A stretch of DNA of 64,000 nucleotides, taken from the NCBI RefSeq assembly GCF_030284385.1, contig NZ_CP127221.1:2108001-2172000 (forward strand), read 5' to 3'. The notes beneath the pieces are model-generated. The model saw only the letters and a list, made by a program, of their open reading frames with translations, ran no database searches and was not told where the DNA came from. Below, piece after piece: positions 17,950 through 27,694 of the stretch. The DNA is from Altererythrobacter rubellus. GTDB lineage: Bacteria; Pseudomonadota; Alphaproteobacteria; Sphingomonadales; Sphingomonadaceae. The position numbers and the translations under genes are program-made. Position 1 is the first letter of the stretch; each line of letters begins with the position of its first letter.

Positions 17950-18975
17950 CTAACTACTTGCCCGCTCCAGCAAGCGCACCCGTACACGCCGTATGCTGGG
18001 ATGTTCTACCTCTTCACCAGCTGTCACCGCTTCAACCAGCAAGCGACCCGCCTGATCAAGATCGGGCTCAATGGTCGAAAGAGGCGGATTTGAGAGCTCG
18101 CCAGCAGGGATCCCGTCGAAACCGACGACTTTGACCTTGCCCGGCATTTCGATTCCTGCGGCCTGAAATGCTTCCAGAACTCCAAACGCAATGGCGTCAC
18201 ACACGGCGAACACGCCGTTAAACGCCTTGCCACTGTCGATCAGCGCTTTGGCCGCAAGGCGCCCCTGTTCGCGGCGTTCCCGACCGTGTTCGATTTCAAT
18301 CAGTTCCGCAGATTTGCCGAGCTTCCTGGCTTGATCGAGAAAACTGTCCGTGCGTTCGGCAAACTGGCGCTGAACCGAATCGTGCGACCCGATGCACACG
18401 AGATTCTTGCACCCGCGCTGCACAAGGTGGTCAGCTGCCAGCCGCGCACCAGCATCATTGTCCGAACTGACCCAGTCGAGATCACCCAAGGGCGAGCCCC
18501 AATAGGCGATCGGCTGGCTCGTCTCGCCCACTTTGCGGAAATAGTCCCAAGCTGCGCGATTTGCGGTGGTGCCGATCACGATCAGCCCTTCTGCCTGCCC
18601 GCGTTCGACATAGTGGCCGAACAGCTTGTCTTCGTCGGCTTGCAGAGAGACCAGGACTTCCAGCCCGCGATCCGCGGCAGCTGCGCAGATGCCCCCCAGC
18701 AAGGCGTAGGAGAACGGATTGACATCGCGCGCACCGCCGCCCGGCTTTGATATCACAACTGTCGCCAACGTGCCTGTATGCCCGCGCCGCAGTCGCGCTG
18801 CGCGTTCGTCAACGAAATAGCCCAGTTCGCTTGCGGCTTCGAGAACGCGGGTTCGCGTTGCCTCTGTAATAACAGCGGAACCAGACAATGCGCGCGAAAC
18901 TGTCGACTGGCTGACGCCAGCCTTTTCAGCCACGTCAAAACTTGTGACGCGCATAGGCTTGCGGGTCGCGTCCAT
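17950..18975 (-). CDS. LacI-family transcriptional regulator
   Basis: Sugar-responsive repressor or activator, 341 aa from ATG 18975, which sits behind AAAGGGAGAGAA. The ATG at 18990 lies 5' of that Shine-Dalgarno and is less likely. An N-terminal LacI HTH (TSFDVAEKAGVSQSTVSRAL, residues about 10-30) and a hinge (ARLRRGHTGTLA) lead to a periplasmic-binding-like sensor domain. It is divergent from zwf-edd-glk-eda-ppc with about 120 bp between. Control of the Entner-Doudoroff operon is therefore the natural hypothesis. The effector is unknown. Enterobacteria and pseudomonads use HexR (RpiR family) for this job. Confidence 0.92.
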   Translation of the reverse strand: MDATRKPMRVTSFDVAEKAGVSQSTVSRALSGSAVITEATRTRVLEAASELGYFVDERAARLRRGHTGTLATVVISKPGGGARDVNPFSYALLGGICAAAADRGLEVLVSLQADEDKLFGHYVERGQAEGLIVIGTTANRAAWDYFRKVGETSQPIAYWGSPLGDLDWVSSDNDAGARLAADHLVQRGCKNLVCIGSHDSVQRQFAERTDSFLDQARKLGKSAELIEIEHGRERREQGRLAAKALIDSGKAFNGVFAVCDAIAFGVLEAFQAAGIEMPGKVKVVGFDGIPAGELSNPPLSTIEPDLDQAGRLLVEAVTAGEEVEHPSIRRVRVRLLERASS

Positions 18976-19015
18976 TTCTCTCCCTTTCATGGCCGAAATT
19001 CTTGTTACGGTCCGT

Positions 19016-19027
19016 GCATAGCTATGC
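19016..19027. promoter_or_regulatory. 12-bp palindrome between the LacI regulator and zwf
   Basis: GCATAGCTATGC is a perfect palindrome in the divergent intergenic region, with part of it (GATGCTATGG) repeated just downstream. Its place suits an operator, but the usual central CG of LacI-family sites is absent. I therefore hold it only as a candidate. Confidence 0.35.
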
Positions 19028-19095
19028 GATGCTATGGCCGAGAATTGTGCGGTGCGCTAGATGGTGGTGAGACCATCCTTGGGAGAAGCGTTTAG

Positions 19096-20559
19096 ATGGA
19101 AGTGTCTTCGACAGGCAGCGAACAGTTTACCGCTGACCGAATCTTGCTGTTCGGGGCCACAGGTGACCTCGCGCAGCGTATGCTTTTGCCTTCGCTCAGC
19201 GCGCTGCATGCTGACGGCCTGATCGCTCCTGATTTGAAGATCATTGGCACAGCTCGGTCTGAAATGTCCGATGCGGAATTCCGCAACTTCGCCCGCGAAG
19301 CTTTGGAAAAGTATATGCCCGCCAAGCGACGCGGCGGAATGGCAGAATTCCTGAACCGACTCAGCTATCAACCGCTTGATGCAACTTCGCTGGATGGGTT
19401 CAAGGAACTGGCGGAAAAGGTCGGTGAGCCCAAGCAAGGCCTGGCAATCTTCCTGTCGACAGCACCCAGTCTGTTTGAACCAACCATAAAAGGCTTGCAG
19501 CATGCCGGGCTCGACGGCGCAAACGTGCGCATGTGCCTAGAAAAACCGCTTGGCACCGACCTTAGTTCAAGCTGCGAGATCAATGATGCAGTCGCGACCG
19601 CATTTCCGGAGGACCGGATTTTCCGGATCGACCACTATTTAGGCAAGGAGACGGTCCAGAACCTGCTCGCGCTGAGGTTTGCGAACCTCATGTTCGAACC
19701 GATCTGGAATGCAGCGCATATTGACCACGTCCAGATCACTGTCGCTGAGACTATCGGTCTGGAATCGCGCGTCGGCTATTATGACGACAGTGGCGCACTG
19801 CGCGACATGGTACAGAACCACATGCTGCAATTGCTTGCATTGGTAGCCATGGAGCCGCCCAGCGACTTTGACGCAACTGCCGTGCGCGACGAGAAGGTCA
19901 AAGTCCTGCGTGCCCTCCGAAAAGTTGCAGTCGGAGATACTGTAATCGGACAATATCGCGCTGGCGCAATCAGTGGCGAAGCCGTGCCGGGCTATGATGA
20001 CGAACTCGGCAAGGATTCCGGCACCGAGACGTTCGTTGCGATAAAGGGCCTTGTCGACAATTGGCGCTGGAAAGGCGTGCCGTTTTACCTGCGTACCGGC
20101 AAACGCCTGCCTGAGCGTGTGACCGAAATCGTAGTTCAATTTCGCTGCGTGCCGCATTCGATCTTTGCTGGCAAAGGCGCGACGATGCAGCCCAACCGGC
20201 TGGTGATCGGAATCCAGCCGGAAGAGAATGTCACTTTGTCACTTATGACCAAAGTGCCCGGGCTTGACCGCGAAGGCATTCGACTTCGCCAGGTTCCTTT
20301 GGATATTGCCATGCCTGATGCCTTTGTAGGGCAACACCGCCGGATCGCCTACGAACGGCTGCTGCTGGATCTGATCGAAGGTGATCAGACGCTATTCGTT
20401 CGTCGTGACGAGGTAGAGGCGCAGTGGCAGTGGATCGATGCCATTCGCGAGGTTTGGCAATCGAGCGGGCAAACACCGAAAACCTATACAGCGGGCAGTT
20501 GGGGCCCAAGCGCCGCCATAGCGCTGACAGAACGTGACGGAGTAAGCTGGCATGAGTGA
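19096..20559 (+). CDS. zwf: Glucose-6-phosphate 1-dehydrogenase
   Basis: Oxidises glucose 6-phosphate to 6-phosphogluconolactone with NAD(P)+, the first step of the Entner-Doudoroff route. The 487-residue protein has the nucleotide-binding start [19 protein letters not shown] and the active-site motif [21 protein letters not shown], whose DHYLGKE contains the catalytic His and Lys. It is first in a tightly packed operon, and its last 8 bases overlap edd. No pgl gene for 6-phosphogluconolactonase lies in the cluster. Confidence 0.98.
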   Translation: MEVSSTGSEQFTADRILLFGATGDLAQRMLLPSLSALHADGLIAPDLKIIGTARSEMSDAEFRNFAREALEKYMPAKRRGGMAEFLNRLSYQPLDATSLDGFKELAEKVGEPKQGLAIFLSTAPSLFEPTIKGLQHAGLDGANVRMCLEKPLGTDLSSSCEINDAVATAFPEDRIFRIDHYLGKETVQNLLALRFANLMFEPIWNAAHIDHVQITVAETIGLESRVGYYDDSGALRDMVQNHMLQLLALVAMEPPSDFDATAVRDEKVKVLRALRKVAVGDTVIGQYRAGAISGEAVPGYDDELGKDSGTETFVAIKGLVDNWRWKGVPFYLRTGKRLPERVTEIVVQFRCVPHSIFAGKGATMQPNRLVIGIQPEENVTLSLMTKVPGLDREGIRLRQVPLDIAMPDAFVGQHRRIAYERLLLDLIEGDQTLFVRRDEVEAQWQWIDAIREVWQSSGQTPKTYTAGSWGPSAAIALTERDGVSWHE

Positions 20560-22360
20560 ATTGAACTCAACTATTGCCAAAGTGACCGCGCGCGTGATCG
20601 AAAAGTCGCGCGATAGCCGTCAGTCCTACCTGGATCTGATGGATCGCGAAGCGGACCGCATGCCCGATATGAATGCGGTATCCTGTTCGAATCTCGCGCA
20701 CGCTTTTGCCGGTGCGGTCGAAGATCAGGAGACGCTCCGCCAAGGTACGAGCCCCAATATCGGCATCGTGAGCGCTTACAACGATATGCTGTCCGCGCAT
20801 CAGCCCTATGGCCGCTACCCTGAACGACTGAAGGTCTACGCCCGTGAAGTTGGCGCTACCGCGCAAGTGGCAGGCGGCACGCCTGCCATGTGTGACGGTG
20901 TGACACAGGGCGAGGACGGGATGGAACTCTCGCTCTTCAGCCGAGATGTGATCGCGCTGTCGACCGGTGTCGCGTTGAGCCATCAAATGTATTCGGGCGT
21001 GGCGCTGCTGGGCATTTGCGACAAGATCGTGCCCGGCCTGATGATAGGTGCGCTGCGTTTCGGCCATTTGCCCGCCGTTTTCGTGCCATCTGGCCCGATG
21101 CCTAGCGGGATTGCCAACAAGGAAAAACAGCGAGCCCGCCAGCTTTATGCAGAAGGCAAGGCGACCCGCGCCGAACTGCTCGAAAGCGAAAGCGCCAGCT
21201 ATCATTCGCCCGGTACTTGTACCTTCTTCGGCACCGCTAATTCGAACCAGATGATGATGGAGATGATGGGGATGCACATCCCCGGCAGCGCCTTCATCCA
21301 GCCCGGCACAAAATTGCGCCAAGCGCTGGATCGCGCCGCGGTGCATCGCTTGGTCGAGCTAGCCGGGACGCGTGAACGCAAGATGGCAAAGATGGTTGAC
21401 GAAAAAGCGATCATCAACGCTGCCGTCGGCCTGCTCGCCACCGGCGGATCAACCAACCACGCGATCCATATCCCCGCAATGGCTCGTGCAGCGGGCGTTC
21501 AATTCGATTGGAATGATCTCAGCGAGCTTTCCAGCGTCGTGCCGCTGATCGCGCGCGTCTATCCCAATGGCGAAGGCGATGTGAATCATTTCCATGCCGC
21601 AGGCGGGATGGGATATGTGATCCGCGAATTGCTCGACGCAGGTCTGGCGCACCGCGACATCCTGACCGTGTGGGATGGCGATCTTTCGGCATACGGTAAA
21701 GAACCAGGCCTCGACGAGAATGACGAGCTCGTCTGGCGCGAGGTCGGGTCAAGCGGCGATGAAACCATGCTCAAACCCGCCAGCGATCCGTTTCAGGCCG
21801 ATGGCGGCATGCGGCTGGTACAAGGCAATCTGGGCCGCGGCTGTTTCAAGTCCTCCGCAGTTGCCAAAGAACGCTACACTGTCGAGGCACCGTGCCGCGT
21901 ATTCGAAGATCAGCCTTCTGTCGCAGCGGCGTTCAAAGCGGGCGAGCTGGACAAGGATGTTGTGGTCGTGGTCCGTTTCCAGGGACCGCGCGCCAATGGC
22001 ATGCCCGAATTGCACAGCCTGACGCCGCCGCTCGGCGTCTTGCAGGATCGCGGGTACCGCGTTGCGCTGGTGACTGATGGCCGCATGTCGGGCGCATCGG
22101 GCAAGGTCCCCGCCGCGATTCATGTCACACCCGAAGCGCTCGGCGGCGGACCGCTGGCCAAACTGCGCGATGGAGACATTGTGCGTGTATGCGCAACGAC
22201 CGGCGAGCTTTCGACCACCGCCGATCTCGACAGCCGGGCACCCGTGCCCGATCCAGCGGCGGATGTGGGCGTAGGGCGTGAGCTTTTCGCCATGTTCCGC
22301 AATCTGGCAGACGGCGCGGAGCAAGGCGGCAGCGCGATGCTGAAAACAGCGGGGCTTTGA
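20552..22360 (+). CDS. edd: Phosphogluconate dehydratase
   Basis: Dehydrates 6-phosphogluconate to 2-keto-3-deoxy-6-phosphogluconate. It is an IlvD/Edd family Fe-S enzyme, 602 aa, of normal length for Edd. Motifs include [11 protein letters not shown] (cluster Cys), [20 protein letters not shown] and, near the C-terminus, [19 protein letters not shown]. It overlaps zwf by 8 bases and glk by one base, which implies tight translational coupling. Confidence 0.98.
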   Translation: MSELNSTIAKVTARVIEKSRDSRQSYLDLMDREADRMPDMNAVSCSNLAHAFAGAVEDQETLRQGTSPNIGIVSAYNDMLSAHQPYGRYPERLKVYAREVGATAQVAGGTPAMCDGVTQGEDGMELSLFSRDVIALSTGVALSHQMYSGVALLGICDKIVPGLMIGALRFGHLPAVFVPSGPMPSGIANKEKQRARQLYAEGKATRAELLESESASYHSPGTCTFFGTANSNQMMMEMMGMHIPGSAFIQPGTKLRQALDRAAVHRLVELAGTRERKMAKMVDEKAIINAAVGLLATGGSTNHAIHIPAMARAAGVQFDWNDLSELSSVVPLIARVYPNGEGDVNHFHAAGGMGYVIRELLDAGLAHRDILTVWDGDLSAYGKEPGLDENDELVWREVGSSGDETMLKPASDPFQADGGMRLVQGNLGRGCFKSSAVAKERYTVEAPCRVFEDQPSVAAAFKAGELDKDVVVVVRFQGPRANGMPELHSLTPPLGVLQDRGYRVALVTDGRMSGASGKVPAAIHVTPEALGGGPLAKLRDGDIVRVCATTGELSTTADLDSRAPVPDPAADVGVGRELFAMFRNLADGAEQGGSAMLKTAGL

Positions 22361-23349
22361 TGAGCGGCGGCGTAACCGAGATCGTTACCGTCGATATCGG
22401 CGGCACACACGCGCGCTTTGCCTTGGCTCAGATCGCCGCCGATGGCGCGATTACGCTGGACGAGCCCGAAACACTAAACACCAGTGATCATGCGAGCTTT
22501 CAGACTGCATGGGAGGATTTCCGCAAACGCAAGGGCGGCTCGCTTCCGTCTGCTGTCACTATGGCTGTCGCCGGGCCGGTAAAGCACGATCTGATCCGCT
22601 TCACCAACAACCCGTGGATCATCCGCCCGCCATTGATCGAGGAAAAGCTGGGCTGCACGCATTTCACGATCGTGAATGATTTTGCTGCTGTTGCGCACGC
22701 TGCAGCACGCGCACCGAACGAACAATTCCTGCATCTGGCGGGACCCGAAGAGGATCTGCCTGCTTTCGGAACCATTAGCGTTGTCGGCCCTGGCACCGGG
22801 CTTGGCGTGGCGCACTTCTACCGCGATGAAGACGGAAGCTACCGCGTCCAAGCCACCGAAGGTGGGCACGGCGACTATGCCCCGCTCGACAGCATTGAAG
22901 ACGCCATCCTCGCGCGGCTGCGCAAGCGGCACAATCGCGTGTCTGACGAACGCGTCGTATCGGGCCCTGCAATTGTCGACATTTATCAGACGCTTGCCGC
23001 CTTGGAGCACCGCTCGATCGATCCCGACCTTGATGACCGCGCGATCTGGACACGTGGCACGACAAACAAAGACAGCTTAGCATCGGCGGCTGTGGATCGC
23101 TTCTGCCTGGCTTTGGGCTCGGTCGCAGGTGACATCGCATTGGCCCAAGGCGCCAGTGGCGTCGTGATCGCGGGCGGCCTCGGCTATCGCATCCGCGACA
23201 CACTGCTCGCGTCGGGCTTTGCTGACCGTTTTGCCGCCAAAGGGCGCTTTGCCGGAATGATGGCGAACATGCCTGTTAAACTGATTGTGCACCCGCAACC
23301 CGGCCTGTTCGGCGCGGCAGCGGCATTTGCAAGGGAACATTCGAAATGA
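22360..23349 (+). CDS. glk: Glucokinase
   Basis: Phosphorylates glucose with ATP to supply zwf. Glk family (not ROK), 329 aa. The phosphate-1 motif VDIGGTHARFALAQ is at the N-terminus, with a catalytic aspartate in the VNDFAAVAHA segment and a GPGTGLGVA glycine-rich loop. ATG 22360 shares its A with the edd stop. An in-frame TTG three bases earlier is less likely. The order zwf-edd-glk resembles the glf-zwf-edd-glk operon of Zymomonas mobilis, a related genus. Confidence 0.95.
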   Translation: MSGGVTEIVTVDIGGTHARFALAQIAADGAITLDEPETLNTSDHASFQTAWEDFRKRKGGSLPSAVTMAVAGPVKHDLIRFTNNPWIIRPPLIEEKLGCTHFTIVNDFAAVAHAAARAPNEQFLHLAGPEEDLPAFGTISVVGPGTGLGVAHFYRDEDGSYRVQATEGGHGDYAPLDSIEDAILARLRKRHNRVSDERVVSGPAIVDIYQTLAALEHRSIDPDLDDRAIWTRGTTNKDSLASAAVDRFCLALGSVAGDIALAQGASGVVIAGGLGYRIRDTLLASGFADRFAAKGRFAGMMANMPVKLIVHPQPGLFGAAAAFAREHSK

Positions 23350-23960
23350 TGGACGTGGAAAGCGTCATGCGCTTGGCACCTGTTGTGCCCGTGATCGTGA
23401 TCGACGAGCTAGAACATGCTGTGCCGTTGGCCGAAGCACTGGTCTCAGGCGGACTGCGCGCACTTGAAGTCACCTTGCGTACCCCTGTGGCACTCGATGC
23501 GATCAAGGCAATGAAGCAAGTGCCGGGTGCGGTAGTGGGCGCGGGTACTGTGACGAATGCAGACGAATTGGAAGACGCGCTGGAAGCAGGCGCGGAATTC
23601 ATCGTCTCGCCCGGACTCACAGAACCACTTGCACGCGCAGCAATCGCTTCGCAAGTCGCCTTCCTGCCCGGAACAGCGGACGCCAGCGATATCATGCGCG
23701 GGCTGGATCTGGGCCTGAGGCATTTTAAATTCTTTCCCGCTATGGCGGCGGGTGGCTTGCCCGCGTTAAAGGCGCTGTCCGCGCCATTCGGCCATGTAAA
23801 ATTCTGCCCAACAGGCGGGATCGGGCCAGACAATGCGGCAGAATGGCTTGCCCATGACGCTGTGCTGTGTGTGGGCGGCAGCTGGGTTTCGCCGCGGGGC
23901 GTGCCGGACAAGGCCATGATTGAAACGCTCGCCCGCGATGCGGCGCAGCTTGGTTCATGA
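23346..23960 (+). CDS. eda: KDPG aldolase (2-dehydro-3-deoxyphosphogluconate aldolase)
   Basis: Splits KDPG into pyruvate and glyceraldehyde 3-phosphate, completing the Entner-Doudoroff route. It is a 204-residue class I aldolase of TIM-barrel fold. The Schiff-base lysine is in LRHFKFFPA, and the general-base glutamate is in ALEVTLRTP. The start overlaps the glk stop (ATGA); a second ATG three bases later is an alternative. Its own stop overlaps the ppc start in the same way. Confidence 0.96.
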   Translation: MMDVESVMRLAPVVPVIVIDELEHAVPLAEALVSGGLRALEVTLRTPVALDAIKAMKQVPGAVVGAGTVTNADELEDALEAGAEFIVSPGLTEPLARAAIASQVAFLPGTADASDIMRGLDLGLRHFKFFPAMAAGGLPALKALSAPFGHVKFCPTGGIGPDNAAEWLAHDAVLCVGGSWVSPRGVPDKAMIETLARDAAQLGS

Positions 23961-26734
23961 AGAACGTCAGCGATCTTCTTGAACATCTGAGCGGCCTCCA
24001 TGCGCGTACGCGAGAGACGCCACTGTTCAATCCTGTCTTTCAGCTGGGCCTTGATCTCTCTCGCAAACTTGAATCGAGCGAGATCAATCTTGATGCGATC
24101 GAGGCGCTGGTCGCGGAACTGGAATGCCAGAGCATGCAAAGCCGCGCCAAGCGCTTGCGGCGATTGGTCGCACCGGTTTCGCCAGCAAAGAACCATGCCG
24201 CGCTGGCGGCCGCGCTGACGGAAGAAGATTTCGACGCCTTCCGTGCGCGCTGGGAACGCCCGCAACTGCACGCGGTGTTCACCGCCCATCCAACCTTTCT
24301 TCTAACGCCGGCGCAATCGGCAGCGGTTGCCGATGCTGCGAGCAGCGAAGAAGATATCGGCGCGAACGCCTGTGTCGCCAATGCCGACCGCCCAGCAGTG
24401 ACACTGGAATACGAACATGGTCGCGCCATGCGCGCGATTGCCAATGCGCAGGATGCGCGCGATGCCATTGTTGGTGAAGTGCTAGAGCAAGCCGCAGACA
24501 GGTTTCCCGACCAGTGGCACGACTTTGCGCCGCTGCCTTTCCGTTTTGCAAGCTGGGTCGGTTACGACATGGACGGACGAACCGACATCAAATGGTTCGA
24601 TTCGATCGGCTTCCGCTTTTCTGAAAAAGTTGCGCGATTACAGCGCTATACAGCATCTCTTGAAGCTATCGACGAGCAGCACGCGCTACTTGAGACACTG
24701 CGCCCTGCCCGCGCCTATGCTGAAGCGAGAGCTGCCGATTTCGCGGAAGACTTGAGCGAGCCCGAGGCATTGTCGAAAGCGGCAAACACGCTGACAGCGG
24801 ATCATCCGCACAAACTGCTCAGCCTAGCGCCGATCATCACATCGCTGGAAGAAGAAGCGGCTGGTGCTGACGTGGCGCGCGCAGTGCAGCTCAAAACGCT
24901 TGCTGCAGGGATGCGTGCCGACGGACTTGGCATGGGCTGGATCCATTTCCGGGTAAATTCAAGCCAGCTCCACAATGCGATCCGTCGCCGGATTGACCCG
25001 AACAACACGCTCGACCTGGCCAGCAAAGGCGCCATGGTGGCGCTGCGCGACATTCTTGCCCGGGTTAAGCCGCTGCGGACCAACTTTGCCGCACTGGCGA
25101 TCGAGAGCTCGACCGCGATCCGCCAATTCATCGCGATGGCGCAGATCATCGAGCATATCGATGGGGACGCACCGATCCGCATGCTGATTGCGGAATGCGA
25201 GCAGCCCTCCACGATTCTGGCGGCGCTCTATTTCGCCAAGCTGTTCGGGATCGAGGACAAGGTTGATGTCTCCCCCTTGTTCGAGACAGAGGGCGCGCTT
25301 GAGCATGGTGGGCGTTTCCTGGATGCCCTGTGCCGCGAAGAAATCTATCAAGACTACGTGCGCAAACGTGGCCGGCTGGCAATCCAAACGGGCTTCTCCG
25401 ATGCGGGACGGTTTGTCGGGCAATTGCCCGCCAGTCTGGCGATCGAGCGGCTGCAGGGTCGCCTGAGCGAAGCGATGGACAAGAATGGTCTGAACGATGT
25501 TGCAGCGCTGATCTTCAACACTCACGGCGAGAGCATGGGCCGCGGAGCGCATCCGGACAGTTTCGAAGACCGTCTGACCTGGCCGCTAAGCCCGTGGGCC
25601 AAGCGACGCTTCGCGCGCGCAGGAATCAAGCTTGAGCCTGAAGTCAGCTTCCAGGGCGGCGACGGCTATATGTTCTTCGCAACGCCAGAGCTGGCGCGCG
25701 CCACACTGACCCGGATTGCCGAGTTGCAACCTGCCCATACTGATCCAGATGCGCCGGCTGATCCATTTTATCGGCGCACTGATCTCAGCTTGGACTTTTA
25801 TCGCGCAATTCGCCGCCATCAGCACGAGCATCTGGAAAGCCAGACCTATTCGCGCGCGCTGACGGCCTTTGGCCTTGGGCTACTGAATTCCACCGGCAGC
25901 CGCGTTTCCCGCCGCCAAAGCGATATTCGCGCTGACCGCGAGATGAGCCTGCGCCAGATCCGCGCCATTCCGCACAACGCGATCCTGCAGCAGCTGGGCT
26001 ATCCGGTGAATATCATTTCCGGCATCGGCAGCGCGGCAGATGGCAATTATGAAGAGCTTGCAGCGCTGATCATGGAAAGCGAGCGCGGGCGCCAGCTGAT
26101 CCGGCTGGCGCGAAGCTCCAACGCGCTGGCAAGCATCAAGACGGTTGCTGCGCATGGCGAGCTGTTCAACAGCGCTTATTGGGCCAGCCGCCCTTATCGC
26201 GGCATAGAAGGCCACCTGTCCGATGCCTGTGAGGCGCTGGCAGAGTATCTGACCAAGGATGACCGTGCGGGCGTGTATCGCCGGCTGGCATCGCGGCTGA
26301 GGGTTGATGCGCTGAAGCTGCATCGCCTGCTCGATCTGATCCCGGACGAGAATCCGTTAGAGGATCGTGAGAATATCCGCCGCACGATCGGCGCTGCACA
26401 AGCGCTGCGTTTGGCGTTGCTGCAGCATATGTTCCTGCGCGCTGTATCGGTGCCGGTTTTCAGCCGGGCAAACGATATCAGCCGCGATGATGTGTTGGAG
26501 ATGGTATTCTCGCTGCGCGTCGACGATGCTTTGGCGCAAATGCGCCGGGCCTTCCCAACGCACTTCCCGCAGATGACCGATTTCGCGGTCGATGCCCCCA
26601 GCGACTATCCCGACAGCACCGGCGAAAGCTACGCCAATATCGCGCGCGACTATATCGATCCGATCGAGCGCGCATACGGGCTCTGTTTGAGGCTATCTAC
26701 CGCTATTGCAAACGTGTTCGGCGCGCACGGCTGA
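23957..26734 (+). CDS. ppc: Phosphoenolpyruvate carboxylase, divergent type
   Basis: Large protein (925 aa) with the overall layout of PEP carboxylase, which would make oxaloacetate from PEP and bicarbonate. The catalytic-histidine segment is present as VFTAHPTFLL (usual TAHPTE). VSPLFET is conserved. The two other active-site blocks are unusual: GYSDSAKDAG is replaced by GFSDAGRFVG and FHGRGGSxGRGG by FNTHGESMGRGAHP. The C-terminus lacks the usual NTG. Activity is therefore uncertain, though such a variant may be a sphingomonad form. As last gene of the operon it would link Entner-Doudoroff flux to anaplerosis. The start overlaps eda (ATGA). Confidence 0.8.
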   Translation: MKNVSDLLEHLSGLHARTRETPLFNPVFQLGLDLSRKLESSEINLDAIEALVAELECQSMQSRAKRLRRLVAPVSPAKNHAALAAALTEEDFDAFRARWERPQLHAVFTAHPTFLLTPAQSAAVADAASSEEDIGANACVANADRPAVTLEYEHGRAMRAIANAQDARDAIVGEVLEQAADRFPDQWHDFAPLPFRFASWVGYDMDGRTDIKWFDSIGFRFSEKVARLQRYTASLEAIDEQHALLETLRPARAYAEARAADFAEDLSEPEALSKAANTLTADHPHKLLSLAPIITSLEEEAAGADVARAVQLKTLAAGMRADGLGMGWIHFRVNSSQLHNAIRRRIDPNNTLDLASKGAMVALRDILARVKPLRTNFAALAIESSTAIRQFIAMAQIIEHIDGDAPIRMLIAECEQPSTILAALYFAKLFGIEDKVDVSPLFETEGALEHGGRFLDALCREEIYQDYVRKRGRLAIQTGFSDAGRFVGQLPASLAIERLQGRLSEAMDKNGLNDVAALIFNTHGESMGRGAHPDSFEDRLTWPLSPWAKRRFARAGIKLEPEVSFQGGDGYMFFATPELARATLTRIAELQPAHTDPDAPADPFYRRTDLSLDFYRAIRRHQHEHLESQTYSRALTAFGLGLLNSTGSRVSRRQSDIRADREMSLRQIRAIPHNAILQQLGYPVNIISGIGSAADGNYEELAALIMESERGRQLIRLARSSNALASIKTVAAHGELFNSAYWASRPYRGIEGHLSDACEALAEYLTKDDRAGVYRRLASRLRVDALKLHRLLDLIPDENPLEDRENIRRTIGAAQALRLALLQHMFLRAVSVPVFSRANDISRDDVLEMVFSLRVDDALAQMRRAFPTHFPQMTDFAVDAPSDYPDSTGESYANIARDYIDPIERAYGLCLRLSTAIANVFGAHG

Positions 26735-26736
26735 GC

Positions 26737-27615
26737 CTAGGATCGACGCGGCGGCTCGGGTGAAAAGTTGAGGAACTGTCCATCATCCTCAGACCGCAAC
26801 TCGACCATCACGCCCGCCACATTGCCCTTGCGTTGATTGGAGAATTTGTCGTCGAGACTGGCAATGTCGCTACCCCGTGGGTCACCGCCCAGCTCCTTGA
26901 TGGCGCGGGTCATCAGACGCAGTCTCGTCTCACGCATCGGGTGTAATGGTAGCCGGATAGCATTGCGTGTGCGCTGTGCATTCTGTTCCCAGAACCGCTG
27001 AACCTCATAATCCAGAGCTTCATCCGCATCGGCCAGATGTTGCGCGGATTGCGCAATCGCCAACGGGTCAAGCCAGTCGGCGTCAGCCAGCGCCTGCCGG
27101 ATCCGCACTCTGTCGAAACGATCATTCTGGTTTGATGGATCTTCTACCGCGTCCAGCCCGGCTGCCGAGACAACGCTTTCCAGCTCTGCTCGACGAAAGC
27201 CAAGCAAGGGCCGGACAATGCGCAGCCCTCCTGCTTCGGTCTCATTAACCCGGCGCACGCCTGCCAAACCGGCAACGCCGCTTCCACGGTTCAACCGCAT
27301 CAGCAGGGTTTCGGCCTGATCGTCCGCATGATGTGCCGTCATGATAGCCGCCAGACCGCGATCACTCACCCAGTGCTCAAGCGCTGCGTATCGTGCTTCA
27401 CGCGCTTGAGCCTGCAAGTTGCCCTCGGGCACCTGAACGGTCAGCACAGTGCACGCAATATCCCGCTCAGAGCACACCTGCTCGACGAAGGCGCATTCGC
27501 TTTTCGCTTCTGCCCGCAGGCCATGATCGACGGTAGCCACCTCGAATTGCTCCGCATACACAGCATGGGCCATAAGCAGCATCGCCAAGCTGTCTGGACC
27601 GCCAGACACAGCCAA
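26737..27615 (-). CDS. tilS: tRNA(Ile)-lysidine synthase, start uncertain
   Basis: Converts C34 of tRNA-Ile(CAU) to lysidine, which changes decoding from AUG to AUA. The PP-loop SGGPDS is nearly at the N-terminus of the listed frame (TTG start at 27615), followed by HHADDQAETLLMRL and GSGVAGLAGV. Codons upstream (VIDTAFDPELTRRFRAEVERAG) look like the normal TilS N-terminus, and the frame is open to a stop near 27705. No ATG or GTG exists there. ATT at 27699 overlaps the cpoB stop, and two CTG codons follow. The real start is probably upstream of 27615 and non-canonical. The C-terminal substrate domain is short, as in other alphaproteobacteria. Confidence 0.93.
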   Translation of the reverse strand: MAVSGGPDSLAMLLMAHAVYAEQFEVATVDHGLRAEAKSECAFVEQVCSERDIACTVLTVQVPEGNLQAQAREARYAALEHWVSDRGLAAIMTAHHADDQAETLLMRLNRGSGVAGLAGVRRVNETEAGGLRIVRPLLGFRRAELESVVSAAGLDAVEDPSNQNDRFDRVRIRQALADADWLDPLAIAQSAQHLADADEALDYEVQRFWEQNAQRTRNAIRLPLHPMRETRLRLMTRAIKELGGDPRGSDIASLDDKFSNQRKGNVAGVMVELRSEDDGQFLNFSPEPPRRS

Positions 27616-27694
27616 GCCGAAGCGTTGATCACCCAGACCCGCGCGTTCGACCTCGGCGCGAAACCGCCGGGTCAGTTCCGGATCGAACGCCGTA

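Noticed and set aside
23276..24289. A 337-residue minus-strand frame opposite eda and ppc
   Set aside because: Low-complexity composition with no motif; both opposing genes are certain.
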